Position numbers and translations under genes: made by a program. Below the pieces are notes generated by a model that made no database searches, was not told the origin of the DNA, and saw nothing but the letters and a program-made list of their open reading frames with translations. A DNA stretch of 33,277 nt, taken from the NCBI GenBank assembly GCA_900321185.1, contig ONVD01000011.1, positions 1 through 33,277 on the forward strand, read 5' to 3'. This document shows, piece by piece, positions 1-9,379 of this stretch (positions within the stretch are counted from its first letter, which is position 1; each line of letters begins with the position of its first letter). The DNA is from an uncultured Eubacteriales bacterium. Lineage in GTDB: Bacteria > Bacillota > Clostridia > Christensenellales > UBA1242.

Positions 1-73
1 TACCTCGTACGACTTGCATGTATTAAGCACGCCGCCAGCGTTCGTCCTGAGCCAGGATCAAACTCTAATGTTT
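1..73 (-). rRNA. rrs: 16S ribosomal RNA, 5' end only
   Basis: The complement of the first bases reads as the universal start of 16S rRNA, including AGAGTTTGATCCTGGCTCAG (47-66) followed by the conserved GACGAACGCTGGCGGCGTGC. The mature 5' end is set at about 73 because that universal primer site starts at E. coli position 8. The gene runs off the left edge, so only about 73 nt are present. It is transcribed leftward, divergent from ung. Confidence 0.97.
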
Positions 74-243
74 TAATCATAACTCAAAACTAATTACTAA
101 CGTATAAATTACGTAAAGTTAGTTCTGTAAAATTTCTTAATTACTGACACAAAATGTGTCGGAATTGACAAAACCTATTAAACCTTATCTTGTATATTAT
201 TTAATTGTCAATTTACTCTGTTGTCACCACTTCAAGTGACAAC
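74..243 (-). other. rRNA operon leader with three hairpins
   Basis: This stretch lies between the predicted rRNA transcription start and mature 16S. It holds three inverted repeats: GTTGTCAC/GTGACAAC (220-227 and 236-243), GACACA/TGTGTC (146-151 and 155-160) and ACTAAC/GTTAGT (96-101 and 118-123). The first begins at the predicted +1. The others may be processing or antitermination structures. No boxA was recognised. Confidence 0.6.
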
Positions 244-249
244 GTTGAT

Positions 250-310
250 AGTATATCAGTAATCAACTCTAAAGTCAACAACTTTTTTTAATTTTTTTTA
301 AAAAAATTTA
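250..310 (-). promoter_or_regulatory. rRNA operon promoter with A/T-rich UP-like element
   Basis: On the minus strand a -35 TTGACT (273-278) and a -10 TATACT (250-255) are separated by exactly 17 bp, a good vegetative sigma-A promoter. Directly upstream (281-310) are long A and T tracts resembling an UP element, as expected of a strong rRNA promoter. The predicted start is about 243. A TTGACA at 206-211 could belong to a second, weaker promoter, but no good -10 goes with it. Confidence 0.75.
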
Positions 311-530
311 CTCTTTGTGGGGTTTTTTGCCCTTTTTTTGGGTATTCTGCTAAAACCTACCCGTGTGTTCGTGCCTTTTTGTAGCTAGATACATCAAAAC
401 TTACCTACCAACTTATACAAAAACATCAATCTCATCCTTATCCAAAACAGAGATTTGCTTTTTTTATTAAGTTTTAAACATTTAAACAAAATTCGTTTTT
501 TAAAAACAAAACTTAAATTTAATATGCTTA
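311..530. other. Intergenic spacer between rRNA and ung promoters
   Basis: About 220 bp of AT-rich sequence with short homopolymer runs. I see no reading frame with a ribosome binding site, no tRNA and no convincing stem-loop. It separates two divergent promoters. Confidence 0.5.
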
Positions 531-532
531 AC

Positions 533-561
533 TTTACTTTTAACTTATTTAACTATATAAT
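533..561 (+). promoter_or_regulatory. ung promoter
   Basis: TTTACT (533-538), a 17-bp spacer and a perfect TATAAT (556-561) precede ung. The predicted start is about 568, giving a leader of about 50 nt that contains the Shine-Dalgarno AGAAGG (607-612). Confidence 0.65.
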
Positions 562-619
562 ATAAGTAGTAATCAAAAAGCAAAACGAGAGTATCTATAT
601 TATATAAGAAGGTAAGAAT

Positions 620-1300
620 ATGATTATCGCAAAAAGTTGGTACAACTTATTATCAGATGAATTTAATAAACCATATTTTAAAGAACTAGAAAAATTTTTG
701 TCCGATGAATATTCACATTACACCATCTACCCTGAGGAGAAAAACATCTTTAATGCGCTTAACTTGGTAAAATATGATGACGTACGTGTGGTCATCATTG
801 GTCAAGACCCTTATCATGAGCCAAACCAGGCGCATGGTTTGTGCTTTAGTGTTCAAGACAATGTCGAACTACCGCCTAGCCTACAAAACATTTACAAAGA
901 GTTGCACTCTGACCTAGGTGTACCTATTGCCAAAACAGGAGATTTGACCAAGTGGGCACGTCAAGGTGTATTACTACTCAACTCTGTCCTTACAGTTAGA
1001 CGCGGACAAGCCAACAGCCACAAAGGCCACGGCTGGGAACAATTTACGAGTGCAATTATCAACAAACTCAATGAAAGACAAAAGCCTATCATATTCTTAC
1101 TTTGGGGAAATAACGCAAAGGCAATTGCTCAAAACGTTGACACCAAACACCACTTCGTACTTACCGCTGCCCATCCTAGTCCTTTGTCTGCGTATAATGG
1201 CTTTTTTGGATGCAAGCACTTTAGCAAGGCCAACGAAATCTTGCGCGCGCTTGGTTCCGCGCCCATTGATTGGGACCTAACAACACCACTCAAAAAATAA
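620..1300 (+). CDS. ung: Uracil-DNA glycosylase, family 1
   Basis: This cytoplasmic base-excision repair enzyme removes uracil from DNA. The 226-residue protein has the family length and all core motifs: the water-activating GQDPYH (61-66, catalytic Asp63), the LLLNSVLTVR and SHKGHGWE stretch (118-139), the uracil-specificity LLWGNNA segment (about 160-166) and the minor-groove loop HPSPLSAYNGFFGCKHF starting at His185. The start is supported by AGAAGG eight bases upstream. It is a single-gene unit with its own promoter and a strong terminator at 1306-1344. It diverges from the rRNA operon. Nothing essential appears missing. Confidence 0.97.
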   Translation: MIIAKSWYNLLSDEFNKPYFKELEKFLSDEYSHYTIYPEEKNIFNALNLVKYDDVRVVIIGQDPYHEPNQAHGLCFSVQDNVELPPSLQNIYKELHSDLGVPIAKTGDLTKWARQGVLLLNSVLTVRRGQANSHKGHGWEQFTSAIINKLNERQKPIIFLLWGNNAKAIAQNVDTKHHFVLTAAHPSPLSAYNGFFGCKHFSKANEILRALGSAPIDWDLTTPLKK

Positions 1301-1305
1301 CTAGC

Positions 1306-1344
1306 AAAAAAAGATAGCACTATTTGTAGTGCTATCTTTTTTTT
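1306..1344. terminator. Bidirectional intrinsic terminator (ung / transglutaminase gene)
   Basis: GATAGCACTA (1313-1322) and TAGTGCTATC (1327-1336) form a perfect 10-bp stem with a TTTG loop, extended by flanking A and T tracts. It has a T-run in both directions and so serves the convergent ung and transglutaminase genes. Confidence 0.92.
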
Positions 1345-1353
1345 ATTAACTTA

Positions 1354-3495
1354 TTAACGTGGTATAACTATATAGATATATCTTGTGCCGCCACTAGTTG
1401 TATATATTGTATCCAATTTAATATTGTAATTAAGTTGATACATCATAGACCAACTAATTGATGTAGCAGACGCAAACTCAATACCTGTTAATTTGTTATT
1501 GTCCACAATTGTAAATAGTTTTGTTAATTCAGCCGAAGATGTTATATACAAGCTTTGAGTGTTCGTTCCATCAGTAATTGTTGTATTAGCATAGTAGTTG
1601 TATTCGGTCGTCGATTCATAAGTATTTGGAGATGTCTCTCTGTGCGAGTTTTTCTCTATCATAGTATCTGTAACTAAGAAGTAAGAGTGAGATAAATATT
1701 CTGTGTAGGTAGTACCTGATTTTTCTGTACAGTCACCCCAAGTTGCATCTACTGTGTACCACTCTTTTGTATTGTCGTTATCAAGATCCAAACTAACTTT
1801 ATTCCACGCATGATTACCACCATTGGCTACACCACTTACCTTGTAGGTGTCTATATTCTCTAGACTGCAAAGTAATACAAATGTCTTGGAGATTCCATCA
1901 CACACTGCTTGACCATTGTCTAGTAAAACTCCCTCTATATAAAAGCCTTTGTACTTAGACAACTCGGACGTTGAGCCCGTAGAACTTTTGCTTTCTAGTT
2001 CTTCTGTAATCTCTAACAAATTGTAATCATATTTTACAGTATAACTTAACCAATCATATATAGCCGTTACTTTTTGTAAATCTGTCATACTATCATCAAC
2101 CGTCTCTCTCAGAACTTGTTTTGCCAAGTTGTAAACAGTCTGCGCTGGACTATTGACAGATGTAAACACTGGTTTAAAGCCGTTTTGTAGTGCAACATAA
2201 AGTTGGTCACTATTAAATACAACCATCGTCTTTGTGCGCTCATCTATAGCAAAATCATCATAATCACTACTTCTTGGTGTGGTTGTATATGACGTTGGTT
2301 GAATTGTATCACTTTGTACAACAGTATAACTACCACTTGCTGTCAATGTTGGGGTATTTGGATGCCTAAATGTTATGTCAAGCGTCAAAACTTTTTCATT
2401 AAGCATTTCTTGTGTGACATTATATGATATGGACATAATTTCGTTATATTTATTTAATTCTGTAGATATTAACGTGCTGTAGTTAGTAGAATAACCAATA
2501 ATAAATTTCATGTCTGTAATGCGGTAATACATTGCATAAAAGACTATATCATGTAACTCTGCCTCATCGTTTGCGTACAAATCAAACTCCGAACCAAGAT
2601 ATGAGAGCGTTGTTGCTTTTAGTGCTGATTCGGTCCTACTGCTATAATAGGTCACACCGTCAGAATACGCCGAATCATAACCAGCATGATTTTCGGCTAC
2701 TGCTTGAACAAACAGTGCCGTCATGTTATTTGTTCCAGTACCCAAAAGTGTAGTTGTACTTAGGTTGCAAGAGTTGGTACTTACCGTGACAGTATCCCCC
2801 CTTTGGTTGGATACAACATATTCTTTTGCGCCTTCTATTACATTCCACCTAAGCGTAGTACCAGAGAGCGTAACTGTAGGCGTTTCGAGATATGTCAACC
2901 ACTCAAACTCATCTGACTCCGCCCATTCGCTTGGCGCATAAGTACTTAGGTCATCCGCCACAGCTCGTACAGACACAACAAAAGCACCACTAGTAGTCAT
3001 GTATTTTGTGAGATTTAAACTTGTAGTTGTAGACGACAGCAAAGTTGTTTTGTTGGTTGTTTTGTTAATCAATTTGAGGACGTAACGTGTTGCACCAGAT
3101 ACACTATTCCATTCAGCCATGTATTGATTGTTCTCAATATTCACAGCAACATTTTGTGGCGTAGACATTTTTGTAGTTGGTACAATAATTTGGATGGTGG
3201 CAGAATACTCTGAGTCATTATAAAGAAAATTTTTTGAGTTTGTCTTTACTTTTGCGCTCTGAACGCCACTAGAGTTAAGATACCACGCCATATCTAAAGA
3301 GTTATCAGCTACAATCATACTTTCATCGTTTAACACAACTTCGTAATTTTTTGCGTATGTATTACTGTCCCAACTGAGGATATAACCATCTACCGCAACT
3401 GTTGGCGTAGGAATAGTAAACAAACAACCACTAAAAACGCTTACAACAACAATAAGTAAAGCATATAATGGTGAATATTTTAAAAACTTATTCAT
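1354..3495 (-). CDS. Lipoprotein with fibronectin-III-like repeats and a C-terminal transglutaminase-like domain
   Basis: A 713-residue exported protein. The N-terminus is a lipoprotein signal ending in FSGC (Cys24). Residues about 30-290 hold three Fn3-like repeats, each opening with a tryptophan motif (ILSWD, MAEWN, LRWNV). A transglutaminase-like core lies around residues 440-610 with the Cys-His-Asp triad visible: Cys532 in QAVCDGISKTF, His562 in GNHAWNKV and Asp583 in YTVDATWGD. Such bacterial domains can act as cysteine proteases or cross-linkers; the reaction here is unknown. It starts 22 bp after the TasA-like gene with its own AAGAGG site, so the two are probably cotranscribed and both face the outside of the membrane. 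Confidence 0.85.
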   Translation of the reverse strand: MNKFLKYSPLYALLIVVVSVFSGCLFTIPTPTVAVDGYILSWDSNTYAKNYEVVLNDESMIVADNSLDMAWYLNSSGVQSAKVKTNSKNFLYNDSEYSATIQIIVPTTKMSTPQNVAVNIENNQYMAEWNSVSGATRYVLKLINKTTNKTTLLSSTTTSLNLTKYMTTSGAFVVSVRAVADDLSTYAPSEWAESDEFEWLTYLETPTVTLSGTTLRWNVIEGAKEYVVSNQRGDTVTVSTNSCNLSTTTLLGTGTNNMTALFVQAVAENHAGYDSAYSDGVTYYSSRTESALKATTLSYLGSEFDLYANDEAELHDIVFYAMYYRITDMKFIIGYSTNYSTLISTELNKYNEIMSISYNVTQEMLNEKVLTLDITFRHPNTPTLTASGSYTVVQSDTIQPTSYTTTPRSSDYDDFAIDERTKTMVVFNSDQLYVALQNGFKPVFTSVNSPAQTVYNLAKQVLRETVDDSMTDLQKVTAIYDWLSYTVKYDYNLLEITEELESKSSTGSTSELSKYKGFYIEGVLLDNGQAVCDGISKTFVLLCSLENIDTYKVSGVANGGNHAWNKVSLDLDNDNTKEWYTVDATWGDCTEKSGTTYTEYLSHSYFLVTDTMIEKNSHRETSPNTYESTTEYNYYANTTITDGTNTQSLYITSSAELTKLFTIVDNNKLTGIEFASATSISWSMMYQLNYNIKLDTIYTTSGGTRYIYIVIPR

Positions 3496-3517
3496 AAAAA
3501 CCTCTTAACTAAAAATA

Positions 3518-4642
3518 TTAAACTGTAATCAAATTAACCCAATACGTAGACCAGCCAGGAGGAAATGTTTGGTCCTCTGCTAAAACTTGGCAAACCTCTG
3601 CATGCACTGTTACATCAAGGCTCTTGCCTTGCCAGTCGTTTTCGAGTGCACTTGCTCCATTTATTTGAAAAGAATCAAACAAAACGACTTTGTCATTGGG
3701 CTTTAACTTAAATAGATAATATGTTACGTAATCCGAATCTTCTGCATCTGCCCACCACTTTTCTTCATCCAATGGATAACTTACAGATAAGTCATCTTTA
3801 TCAACATTGAGATAATCTTTGCCATAGATATAATCTAGAGTAACATAAAAACGTAAATACAACTCAATATTGGTATTATTTGTAATGGTTGGATGTATGG
3901 TCAAATCTTCGTTTAATCTTGCACCAGCAATGTTTAGTGTAGTAGTACTTGAGCCACCTTGCTCGACATCTTCTAGGTTAAAAGTTATATCTCCCGAAAC
4001 ATCGGTATCTTGTGGATTTAGATGGCGCGTAAGTACATATGCAATATAAATCCCCGAACCTATTATTGCCATAATTAACACAATGATTATAATCATAGTT
4101 GTAATACGTTTGCCTATAGGTTTACGTGGAACGGTTAATTCTAATCTATTTATTATAGCATTAACTCTTGAACGGGGAAAAAACCACAAAGTTTCAGGAA
4201 TAGCATCCATAAAAATATTTTGAACTGGACTTAGTGGCATAATAGTTAATGCCATAGGTTTTTTAATATGTTTGATAGCACGATGATAGTTTGTGACGCT
4301 ATGTGTATACAATTTGTAAAAATCTTTGTCATCTAAATGTGAAGGATATGTCCCTTGAGACTGTTGCTCCGTAATATCCAATCTTTTGTCTAGCATGTCG
4401 CTTAGATTGGTAGGCGTATTGCGGTCAGATGCACTATTAATGTTTGTGAGTTTTTGCGTAGTGCTAAGAGTAGCGTTTACATTTGCAACTTTGGATACAT
4501 GGCTTTGTTGAGTATTTGATTGAATATTTTTTTTTGCTTGAAGATTACGCAAAAGCTCGGGTGGTAATTTCTTAGGAAGGTTTTTAGGAATAGAACTTGC
4601 TGGTGTAGATAAATTGCCTTTTTTTTGTGCAAAATCTTCCAC
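3518..4642 (-). CDS. Single-pass membrane protein with TasA/camelysin-like extracellular domain
   Basis: Residues 1-178 are polar, rich in Asn, Gln and Lys, and probably cytoplasmic. Residues 180-203 form one transmembrane helix preceded by KR, and about 170 residues follow outside. The outer part carries an ITNNTNIELYLRFYVTLDY segment after a run ending in LTIHPT, a pattern I associate with SipW-dependent TasA/camelysin proteins; this is recognition by eye, not a search result. The start is GTG, chosen because GGGGAGGTGAGG lies just upstream. It heads an operon with the transglutaminase-like lipoprotein. The long cytoplasmic tail is unlike normal TasA. The function is unknown; a surface anchor for a matrix fibre is one inference. 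Confidence 0.7.
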   Translation of the reverse strand: MEDFAQKKGNLSTPASSIPKNLPKKLPPELLRNLQAKKNIQSNTQQSHVSKVANVNATLSTTQKLTNINSASDRNTPTNLSDMLDKRLDITEQQSQGTYPSHLDDKDFYKLYTHSVTNYHRAIKHIKKPMALTIMPLSPVQNIFMDAIPETLWFFPRSRVNAIINRLELTVPRKPIGKRITTMIIIIVLIMAIIGSGIYIAYVLTRHLNPQDTDVSGDITFNLEDVEQGGSSTTTLNIAGARLNEDLTIHPTITNNTNIELYLRFYVTLDYIYGKDYLNVDKDDLSVSYPLDEEKWWADAEDSDYVTYYLFKLKPNDKVVLFDSFQINGASALENDWQGKSLDVTVHAEVCQVLAEDQTFPPGWSTYWVNLITV

Positions 4643-4683
4643 AACCTCACCTCCCCAATCTAATTAAACTACTCTGTATAAAC

Positions 4684-4712
4684 ATTATATAAATAAATCC
4701 AAAAAAACACAA
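4684..4712 (-). promoter_or_regulatory. Promoter of the TasA-like / transglutaminase operon
   Basis: TTGTGT (4707-4712), a 17-bp spacer and a perfect TATAAT (4684-4689), read on the minus strand. The predicted start is about 4677, 35 nt before the GTG start codon. Confidence 0.6.
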
Positions 4713-4779
4713 CTAAAATGTTAACTTTTATATTATTTTACAGAAATTTGGCTGATTTATACTATGGATAATACACTCA

Positions 4780-4815
4780 AAAACAAAAAACAAAAAACAG
4801 CACTTACGTACTGCT
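4780..4815 (-). terminator. Intrinsic terminator of the str operon
   Basis: On the minus strand AGCAGTAC pairs with GTGCTGTT (4808-4815 with 4796-4803, loop GTAA), followed by T-rich sequence. It lies about 20 bp past the tuf stop codon. Confidence 0.75.
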
Positions 4816-4835
4816 CTTTGTTGTCTGTTTAAAGA

Positions 4836-6041
4836 TTATTTTTCAATCTTTGTAACTACACCACTACCTACGGTACGACCACCCTCACGGATAGCAAAGC
4901 GGAGTTGTTCTTCAATTGCAACTGGTTTGTCAAGTTCAACTGTCATATCAACAGTGTCACCTGGCATAACGATTTCAACGCCTTCAGGAAGAGTGATGCC
5001 ACCAGTTACGTCTGTTGTACGGAAGTAGAATTGTGGACGGTAACCAGTAACGAATGGAGTACTACGACCACCTTCTTCTTTTTTCAATACATATACGTGA
5101 CAAGTAAACTTTGTGTGAGGTGTAACTGTACCAGGAGCACAAAGTACTTGACCACGCTCAACGTCTTTACGGTCAATACCACGGAGCAAAGCACCAATGT
5201 TGTAACCAGCAACTGCCTCACCACGAGACTCGTGGAATGTTTCGATACTTGTTACAACTGTTGACTTTGTAGGACGAAGACCAACAATCTCGACTGTGTC
5301 ACCAGCTTTAACTTTACCACGCTCAATACGACCAGTAACTACTGTACCACGACCAGAAATTGTGTTTACACCCTCGATTGACATCAAGAATGGCTTGTCA
5401 AGGTCACGAACAGGGTCCTTAAAGTAAGTGTCCAAAGCATTCAACAATTCGTCAATGCATTTTACATCTGGACTGTCAACCTTACCAGCTTTTGCAGCCT
5501 CCAAAGCTTTTAGAGCACTACCACAAATCATAGGAGTGTTGTCACCGTCAAAACCATACTTGTTAAGTAGGTCTCTAAGTTCCATCTCTACAAGCTCTAG
5601 CATGTCAGCACGGTCAGCCTCTGGAAGTTGGTCAACTTTGTTAATGAATACAACAATGCTTGGCACACCAACTTGACGAGCTAGCAAAATGTGCTCTTTA
5701 GTTTGTGTCATAACACCATCTGTTGCAGCAACAACTAGGATAGCACCATCCATTTGCGCTGCACCAGAAATCATGTTTTTAATAAAGTCTGCGTGTCCTG
5801 GGCAGTCTACGTGTGCGTAACTACGCTTTTCGGTCTCATAAACTACGTGAGAAGTATTAATTGTAATACCACGTGCTTTCTCTTCTGGAGCGTTATCGAT
5901 TTGGTCGTAGTCTTTTGCCTCTGCCAAACCTTTCAATGCTTGCAATTCACAGATTGCAGCTGTCAATGTTGTTTTACCATGGTCTACGTGACCGATAGTA
6001 CCAACGTTAAATTTTACTTTGTTTTCGTCTATTTTAAACAT
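4836..6041 (-). CDS. tuf: Elongation factor Tu
   Basis: A GTPase that delivers aminoacyl-tRNA to the ribosome. The G-domain motifs are all present: GHVDHGKT (17-24), DCPGH, NKVD, and GSALKAL in the SA loop. Domains 2 and 3 follow, with the conserved RTTDVTG and a C-terminal [10 protein letters not shown] start at the ATG giving MFKIDENK (401 residues), because AGGAG at 6052-6056 sits 10 nt upstream; a TTG two codons earlier is too close to that site. It is the last gene of the str operon, 36 nt after fusA. Sequence is typical. Confidence 0.97.
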   Translation of the reverse strand: MFKIDENKVKFNVGTIGHVDHGKTTLTAAICELQALKGLAEAKDYDQIDNAPEEKARGITINTSHVVYETEKRSYAHVDCPGHADFIKNMISGAAQMDGAILVVAATDGVMTQTKEHILLARQVGVPSIVVFINKVDQLPEADRADMLELVEMELRDLLNKYGFDGDNTPMICGSALKALEAAKAGKVDSPDVKCIDELLNALDTYFKDPVRDLDKPFLMSIEGVNTISGRGTVVTGRIERGKVKAGDTVEIVGLRPTKSTVVTSIETFHESRGEAVAGYNIGALLRGIDRKDVERGQVLCAPGTVTPHTKFTCHVYVLKKEEGGRSTPFVTGYRPQFYFRTTDVTGGITLPEGVEIVMPGDTVDMTVELDKPVAIEEQLRFAIREGGRTVGSGVVTKIEK

Positions 6042-6077
6042 AATCAATTATCTCCTTATATTCTTTTTTTTTAATTT

Positions 6078-8159
6078 TTATGCTGCTTTGTTTCGCTCAC
6101 CTATGATTTTGTCCGCTACGAATTTAGGAACTTCGTCATAGCGCTCCAAATCCATAGTAAATATACCACGACCTTGCGTCAAACTACGTAGGTCTGTCGC
6201 ATAACCGAACATTTCGGCTAACGGAACAAACGCATTGATTGTTTGCTGACCATTCTTTAATTCCATATCAGCAACTTGTCCACGACGACGGTTGATGTCG
6301 CCCATAACGTCACCAAGATATTCATCTGGTGTAATAACTTGGACTCTCATAATTGGCTCAAGAATTACAGGGTCAGCGTTTTTAGCTCCCTCTTTGAATG
6401 CCATACTACCTGCAATCTTAAATGCCATTTCACTAGAGTCAACCTCATGGAAACTACCATCAACCAAAGTTACCTTAAAGTCAACGGTCTCATATCCAGC
6501 AAGTACACCATTGTGGCGAGCCTCTTCGATACCATCATTAACTGGTTGGATAAACTCTTTTGGAATTGCACCACCAACAATTTTGTTCTCGAATACATAG
6601 CCCGAACCAGGAGCAAGTGGCTCCATCTCTATGATACAGTGACCATATTGACCTTTACCACCACTCTGGCGAATAAACTTGCCTTCTTGACGAACTTTAC
6701 GACGAATTGTCTCACGGTAAGATACTTGAGGTTTACCAATGTTTGCCTCAACATTAAACTCACGACGCAAACGGTCGCAATAGATGTCGAGTTGCAACTC
6801 ACCAATACCAGCCATAATTGTCTGACCAGTCTCTTGGTCTGTATAGGTCCTAAATGAAGGGTCTTCCTCAGCAAATTTTAACAATGCTTGGATTAACTTT
6901 TCTTGGTCGGACTTGGTCTTTGGCTCAATTGCTATTTTGATAACTGGCTCTGGGAACTCAATACCTTTTAGCAATACTGGGTGCGAATCATCACACAACG
7001 TATCACCAGTTGTGGTCTCTTTTAGACCGACAACAGCAGCAATATCACCTGTACGAACCTCTGGAATCTCGATACGTTGGTTAGAGTGCATACGCACTAG
7101 CCTTGCTACACGCTCTTTTTTGTCCTTGGTAGAGTTGTAAACGTAACTACCACTTTCTAGCTTACCACTGTAAACACGAATGAATGTCAAACGACCAAAT
7201 TGGTCCGTTGCCACCTTGAATGCCAAAGCACTGAATGGCTCATCATCACTTGGCTTGCGCTCAATCTCTTCACCCGTCTTAAGTGACACACCCTCAACTG
7301 GTGGAATGTCGGCTGGACTAGGTAGATAATCTACAATTGCATCCAAAAGCTTTTGAACACCTTTGTTGCGATAACTACTACCACATACCACTGGGTTAAG
7401 TTTTAACTCAAGTGTACCTTTACGAAGGCCTGCCTTAATCTCTTCTTTGGTCAAGGTCTCGCCATTTAGATATTTTTCAAGCAAAACATCGTCGACTTCG
7501 GCAACCTTTTCCACCATTTTGTCGTGGTATTCTTGAGCCATTGCTTTCATGTCCTCAGGAATATCAATGACTTCCATCTCCTTACCTTCGTCATCTTTGT
7601 AGATAACAGCGTCCATGTCGACAAGGTCTACAATGCCCTTAAAATCATCTGCTCTACCAATAGGCAATTGGATTGCTACTGGGTGGGCATCTGATAACTT
7701 GGTTGCCATCATGTCAACTGCTCTCAAAAAGTCTGCGCCTTGTGAGTCCATCTTGTTAATGTACGCAATACGTGGAACTTTGTACTCGTTGGCCTGACGC
7801 CATACGTTCTCAGTTTGAGGTTGCACGCCGTTTCGTGCACAAAATACGGTAACCGCACCATCTAGCACCTTAAGGCTACGCTTAACCTCTATAGTAAAGT
7901 CTACGTGACCTGGAGTGTCAATGATATTGATTTGACAATCTCTCCAGTGGGTAGTGGTAGCAGCACTCGTGATAGTGATACCACGCTCTTGCTCCTGCAC
8001 CATCCAGTCCATCGTAGCTTGACCATCCTGAACCTCACCTATCTTGTGGGTTTTACCAGTATAGAATAATATACGCTCAGTAGTCGTTGTCTTACCAGCA
8101 TCCACATGCGCCATAATACCAATGTTGCGGACTTTGTCTAGCGGAATTGTTCTTGCCAT
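6078..8159 (-). CDS. fusA: Elongation factor G
   Basis: A translocase GTPase of 693 residues, the normal length. The G domain carries AHVDAGKT (17-24), DTPGH and NKMD. The later domains are intact, with [11 protein letters not shown] in domain IV and the C-terminal [25 protein letters not shown] precedes the ATG. It lies 23 nt after rpsG in the str operon. Large open frames on the opposite strand are codon-bias shadows. Confidence 0.97.
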   Translation of the reverse strand: MARTIPLDKVRNIGIMAHVDAGKTTTTERILFYTGKTHKIGEVQDGQATMDWMVQEQERGITITSAATTTHWRDCQINIIDTPGHVDFTIEVKRSLKVLDGAVTVFCARNGVQPQTENVWRQANEYKVPRIAYINKMDSQGADFLRAVDMMATKLSDAHPVAIQLPIGRADDFKGIVDLVDMDAVIYKDDEGKEMEVIDIPEDMKAMAQEYHDKMVEKVAEVDDVLLEKYLNGETLTKEEIKAGLRKGTLELKLNPVVCGSSYRNKGVQKLLDAIVDYLPSPADIPPVEGVSLKTGEEIERKPSDDEPFSALAFKVATDQFGRLTFIRVYSGKLESGSYVYNSTKDKKERVARLVRMHSNQRIEIPEVRTGDIAAVVGLKETTTGDTLCDDSHPVLLKGIEFPEPVIKIAIEPKTKSDQEKLIQALLKFAEEDPSFRTYTDQETGQTIMAGIGELQLDIYCDRLRREFNVEANIGKPQVSYRETIRRKVRQEGKFIRQSGGKGQYGHCIIEMEPLAPGSGYVFENKIVGGAIPKEFIQPVNDGIEEARHNGVLAGYETVDFKVTLVDGSFHEVDSSEMAFKIAGSMAFKEGAKNADPVILEPIMRVQVITPDEYLGDVMGDINRRRGQVADMELKNGQQTINAFVPLAEMFGYATDLRSLTQGRGIFTMDLERYDEVPKFVADKIIGERNKAA

Positions 8160-8182
8160 TTTTATCTCCCTTATTTTTTAGA

Positions 8183-8653
8183 TTACCATTTGAAATGAGC
8201 AAATGCTTTGTTTGCTTCTGCCATACGGTGAACTTCTTCTTTCTTTTTCACTGCTCCACCTGTATTGTTGTATGCGTCCACAAGTTCTGCACCAAGTCTT
8301 TGCGCCATTGTACGCTCGCTCCTCTTCTTTGCGAAAAGTACAAGCCAACGAATTGCCAATGTTTGTTTGCGCGCTGGACTAACTTCGGTTGGAACTTGAT
8401 ATGTTGCACCGCCAAGTTTACGAGACTTGGTCTCAACCTCTGGCATACAGTTTGCCAATGCTTTTTCAAAAGCATCCATAACTGGCTCAGACGTCTTTTC
8501 GGCCAAAGTGTCCAAAGCAGTGTACACAATGTTTTGTGCAATACCTTTTTTACCATCCAACATTACTTGATTGATTAACTTTGTAATCACTGTGCTACCG
8601 TACTTTTGGTCTGGCAACACTTCACGTACTGTTGCGGAATTACGTCTTGACAT
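8183..8653 (-). CDS. rpsG: Ribosomal protein S7
   Basis: A primary 16S rRNA-binding protein of the 30S head. At 156 residues it matches the bacterial family, with MSRRNSATVREVLPD at the N-terminus, INQVMLDGKKGIAQ, and a C-terminal HRMAEANKAFAHFKW. A perfect AAGGAGG precedes the ATG. In E. coli, S7 represses its own operon by binding the rpsL-rpsG spacer; the 95-nt spacer here also contains an inverted repeat. Confidence 0.97.
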   Translation of the reverse strand: MSRRNSATVREVLPDQKYGSTVITKLINQVMLDGKKGIAQNIVYTALDTLAEKTSEPVMDAFEKALANCMPEVETKSRKLGGATYQVPTEVSPARKQTLAIRWLVLFAKKRSERTMAQRLGAELVDAYNNTGGAVKKKEEVHRMAEANKAFAHFKW

Positions 8654-8704
8654 AATTTTCCTCCTTAAATTAAATTTTGCTTAGTTTGCCTATATATCGG
8701 GGTT

Positions 8705-8724
8705 TTCCTTATATTATATAGGAA
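8705..8724 (-). promoter_or_regulatory. Inverted repeat in the rpsL-rpsG spacer
   Basis: TTCCT (8705-8709) and AGGAA (8720-8724) flank an AT-rich centre that can extend the stem by three pairs past a one-base bulge. It lies where the S7 translational operator lies in E. coli, but I see no sequence match to that operator. It could also be a weak processing site. Confidence 0.3.
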
Positions 8725-8748
8725 GTATTATTAGATTAATTTGGGTGA

Positions 8749-9120
8749 TTATTTACCCTTTTTGGCACCGTATTTACTACGTCCTTGTTGACGCTTTGCA
8801 GTACCAGCAGTGTCTAGTACACCACGAACAATGTGGTAACGAACACCGACAAGGTCCTTTACACGACCACCACGAACCAAAACTACGCTGTGCTCTTGCA
8901 AGTTGTGCCCTTCGCCTGGAATGTAAACAGTGCTCTCACTACCATTACTCAAACGAACCTTTGCAACTTTACGAAGTGCTGAGTTAGGTTTTTTTGGCGT
9001 TGTAGTTGTAACACTTAAGCACACACCACGTTTTTCGGGACAAGAGTCAAGCAAAGGAGATTTTGACTTTCTGTTTTGCTTTTGTCTTCCCTTACGCACC
9101 AATTGGTTAATTGTAGGCAT
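8749..9120 (-). CDS. rpsL: Ribosomal protein S12
   Basis: A decoding-centre protein of the 30S subunit, 123 residues. It shows the hallmark [18 protein letters not shown] and the [20 protein letters not shown] block. The lysine equivalent to the streptomycin-contact Lys43 is present in PKKPNS, so no classical resistance change is seen there. The usual VKDLPGVRYH reads [10 protein letters not shown] here, with the conserved proline replaced by valine. A perfect AAGGAGG precedes the ATG. First gene of the str operon, behind a long leader. Confidence 0.97.
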   Translation of the reverse strand: MPTINQLVRKGRQKQNRKSKSPLLDSCPEKRGVCLSVTTTTPKKPNSALRKVAKVRLSNGSESTVYIPGEGHNLQEHSVVLVRGGRVKDLVGVRYHIVRGVLDTAGTAKRQQGRSKYGAKKGK

Positions 9121-9345
9121 TATTATCCTCCTTGTAAAATACTTGTGATTTTATCAACCCTGTAAAATCCATCCGATATATTTTAAACTAACTAATAGCA
9201 AATTATTGAAGTGAAGTCCTCTGCTGTAGATTAATCAAAAACGTATCCTATTATATAGTGCTTGTACACCACTAAAAGCACCACATAACGACTGGAAACT
9301 CCAGTTTAGTAAAAAACCGCTACAAAACATCTAGTTTGTAACGGA
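9121..9345 (-). promoter_or_regulatory. Long structured leader of the str operon
   Basis: About 220 nt separate the predicted start from rpsL. On the transcript the leader holds ACTGGA/TCCAGT (9291-9305), GTGCTT/AAGCAC (9259-9282) and GATTTTA/TAAAATC (about 9148-9170), in addition to the first, terminator-like hairpin described separately. No coding frame with a ribosome binding site was seen. It does not match a riboswitch or T-box that I recognise. It may carry ribosomal-protein feedback control. Confidence 0.5.
9311..9344 (-). terminator. Terminator-like hairpin at the start of the str operon transcript
   Basis: On the minus strand CCGTTACAAA (9335-9344) pairs with TTTGTAGCGG (9317-9326) and is followed at once by six U (9311-9316). 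The hairpin begins at the predicted +1, so it would end transcription after about 33 nt unless bypassed. It is probably an attenuator or a 5' stabilising stem; no upstream gene reads into it from nearby. Confidence 0.6.
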
Positions 9346-9348
9346 GAT

Positions 9349-9377
9349 ATTTTAACAAATTATTGAGACTATGTCAA
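9349..9377 (-). promoter_or_regulatory. str operon promoter
   Basis: A perfect TTGACA (9372-9377), a 17-bp spacer and TAAAAT (9349-9354) on the minus strand. The predicted start is about 9342. Confidence 0.8.
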
Positions 9378-9379
9378 CA

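Noticed and set aside
6276..6857. A 193-residue open frame antisense to fusA, and others antisense to tuf and rpsG
   Set aside because: They lie inside certain, highly conserved genes, have no ribosome sites, and are rich in Cys, Thr and Phe as expected for complements of biased codons.
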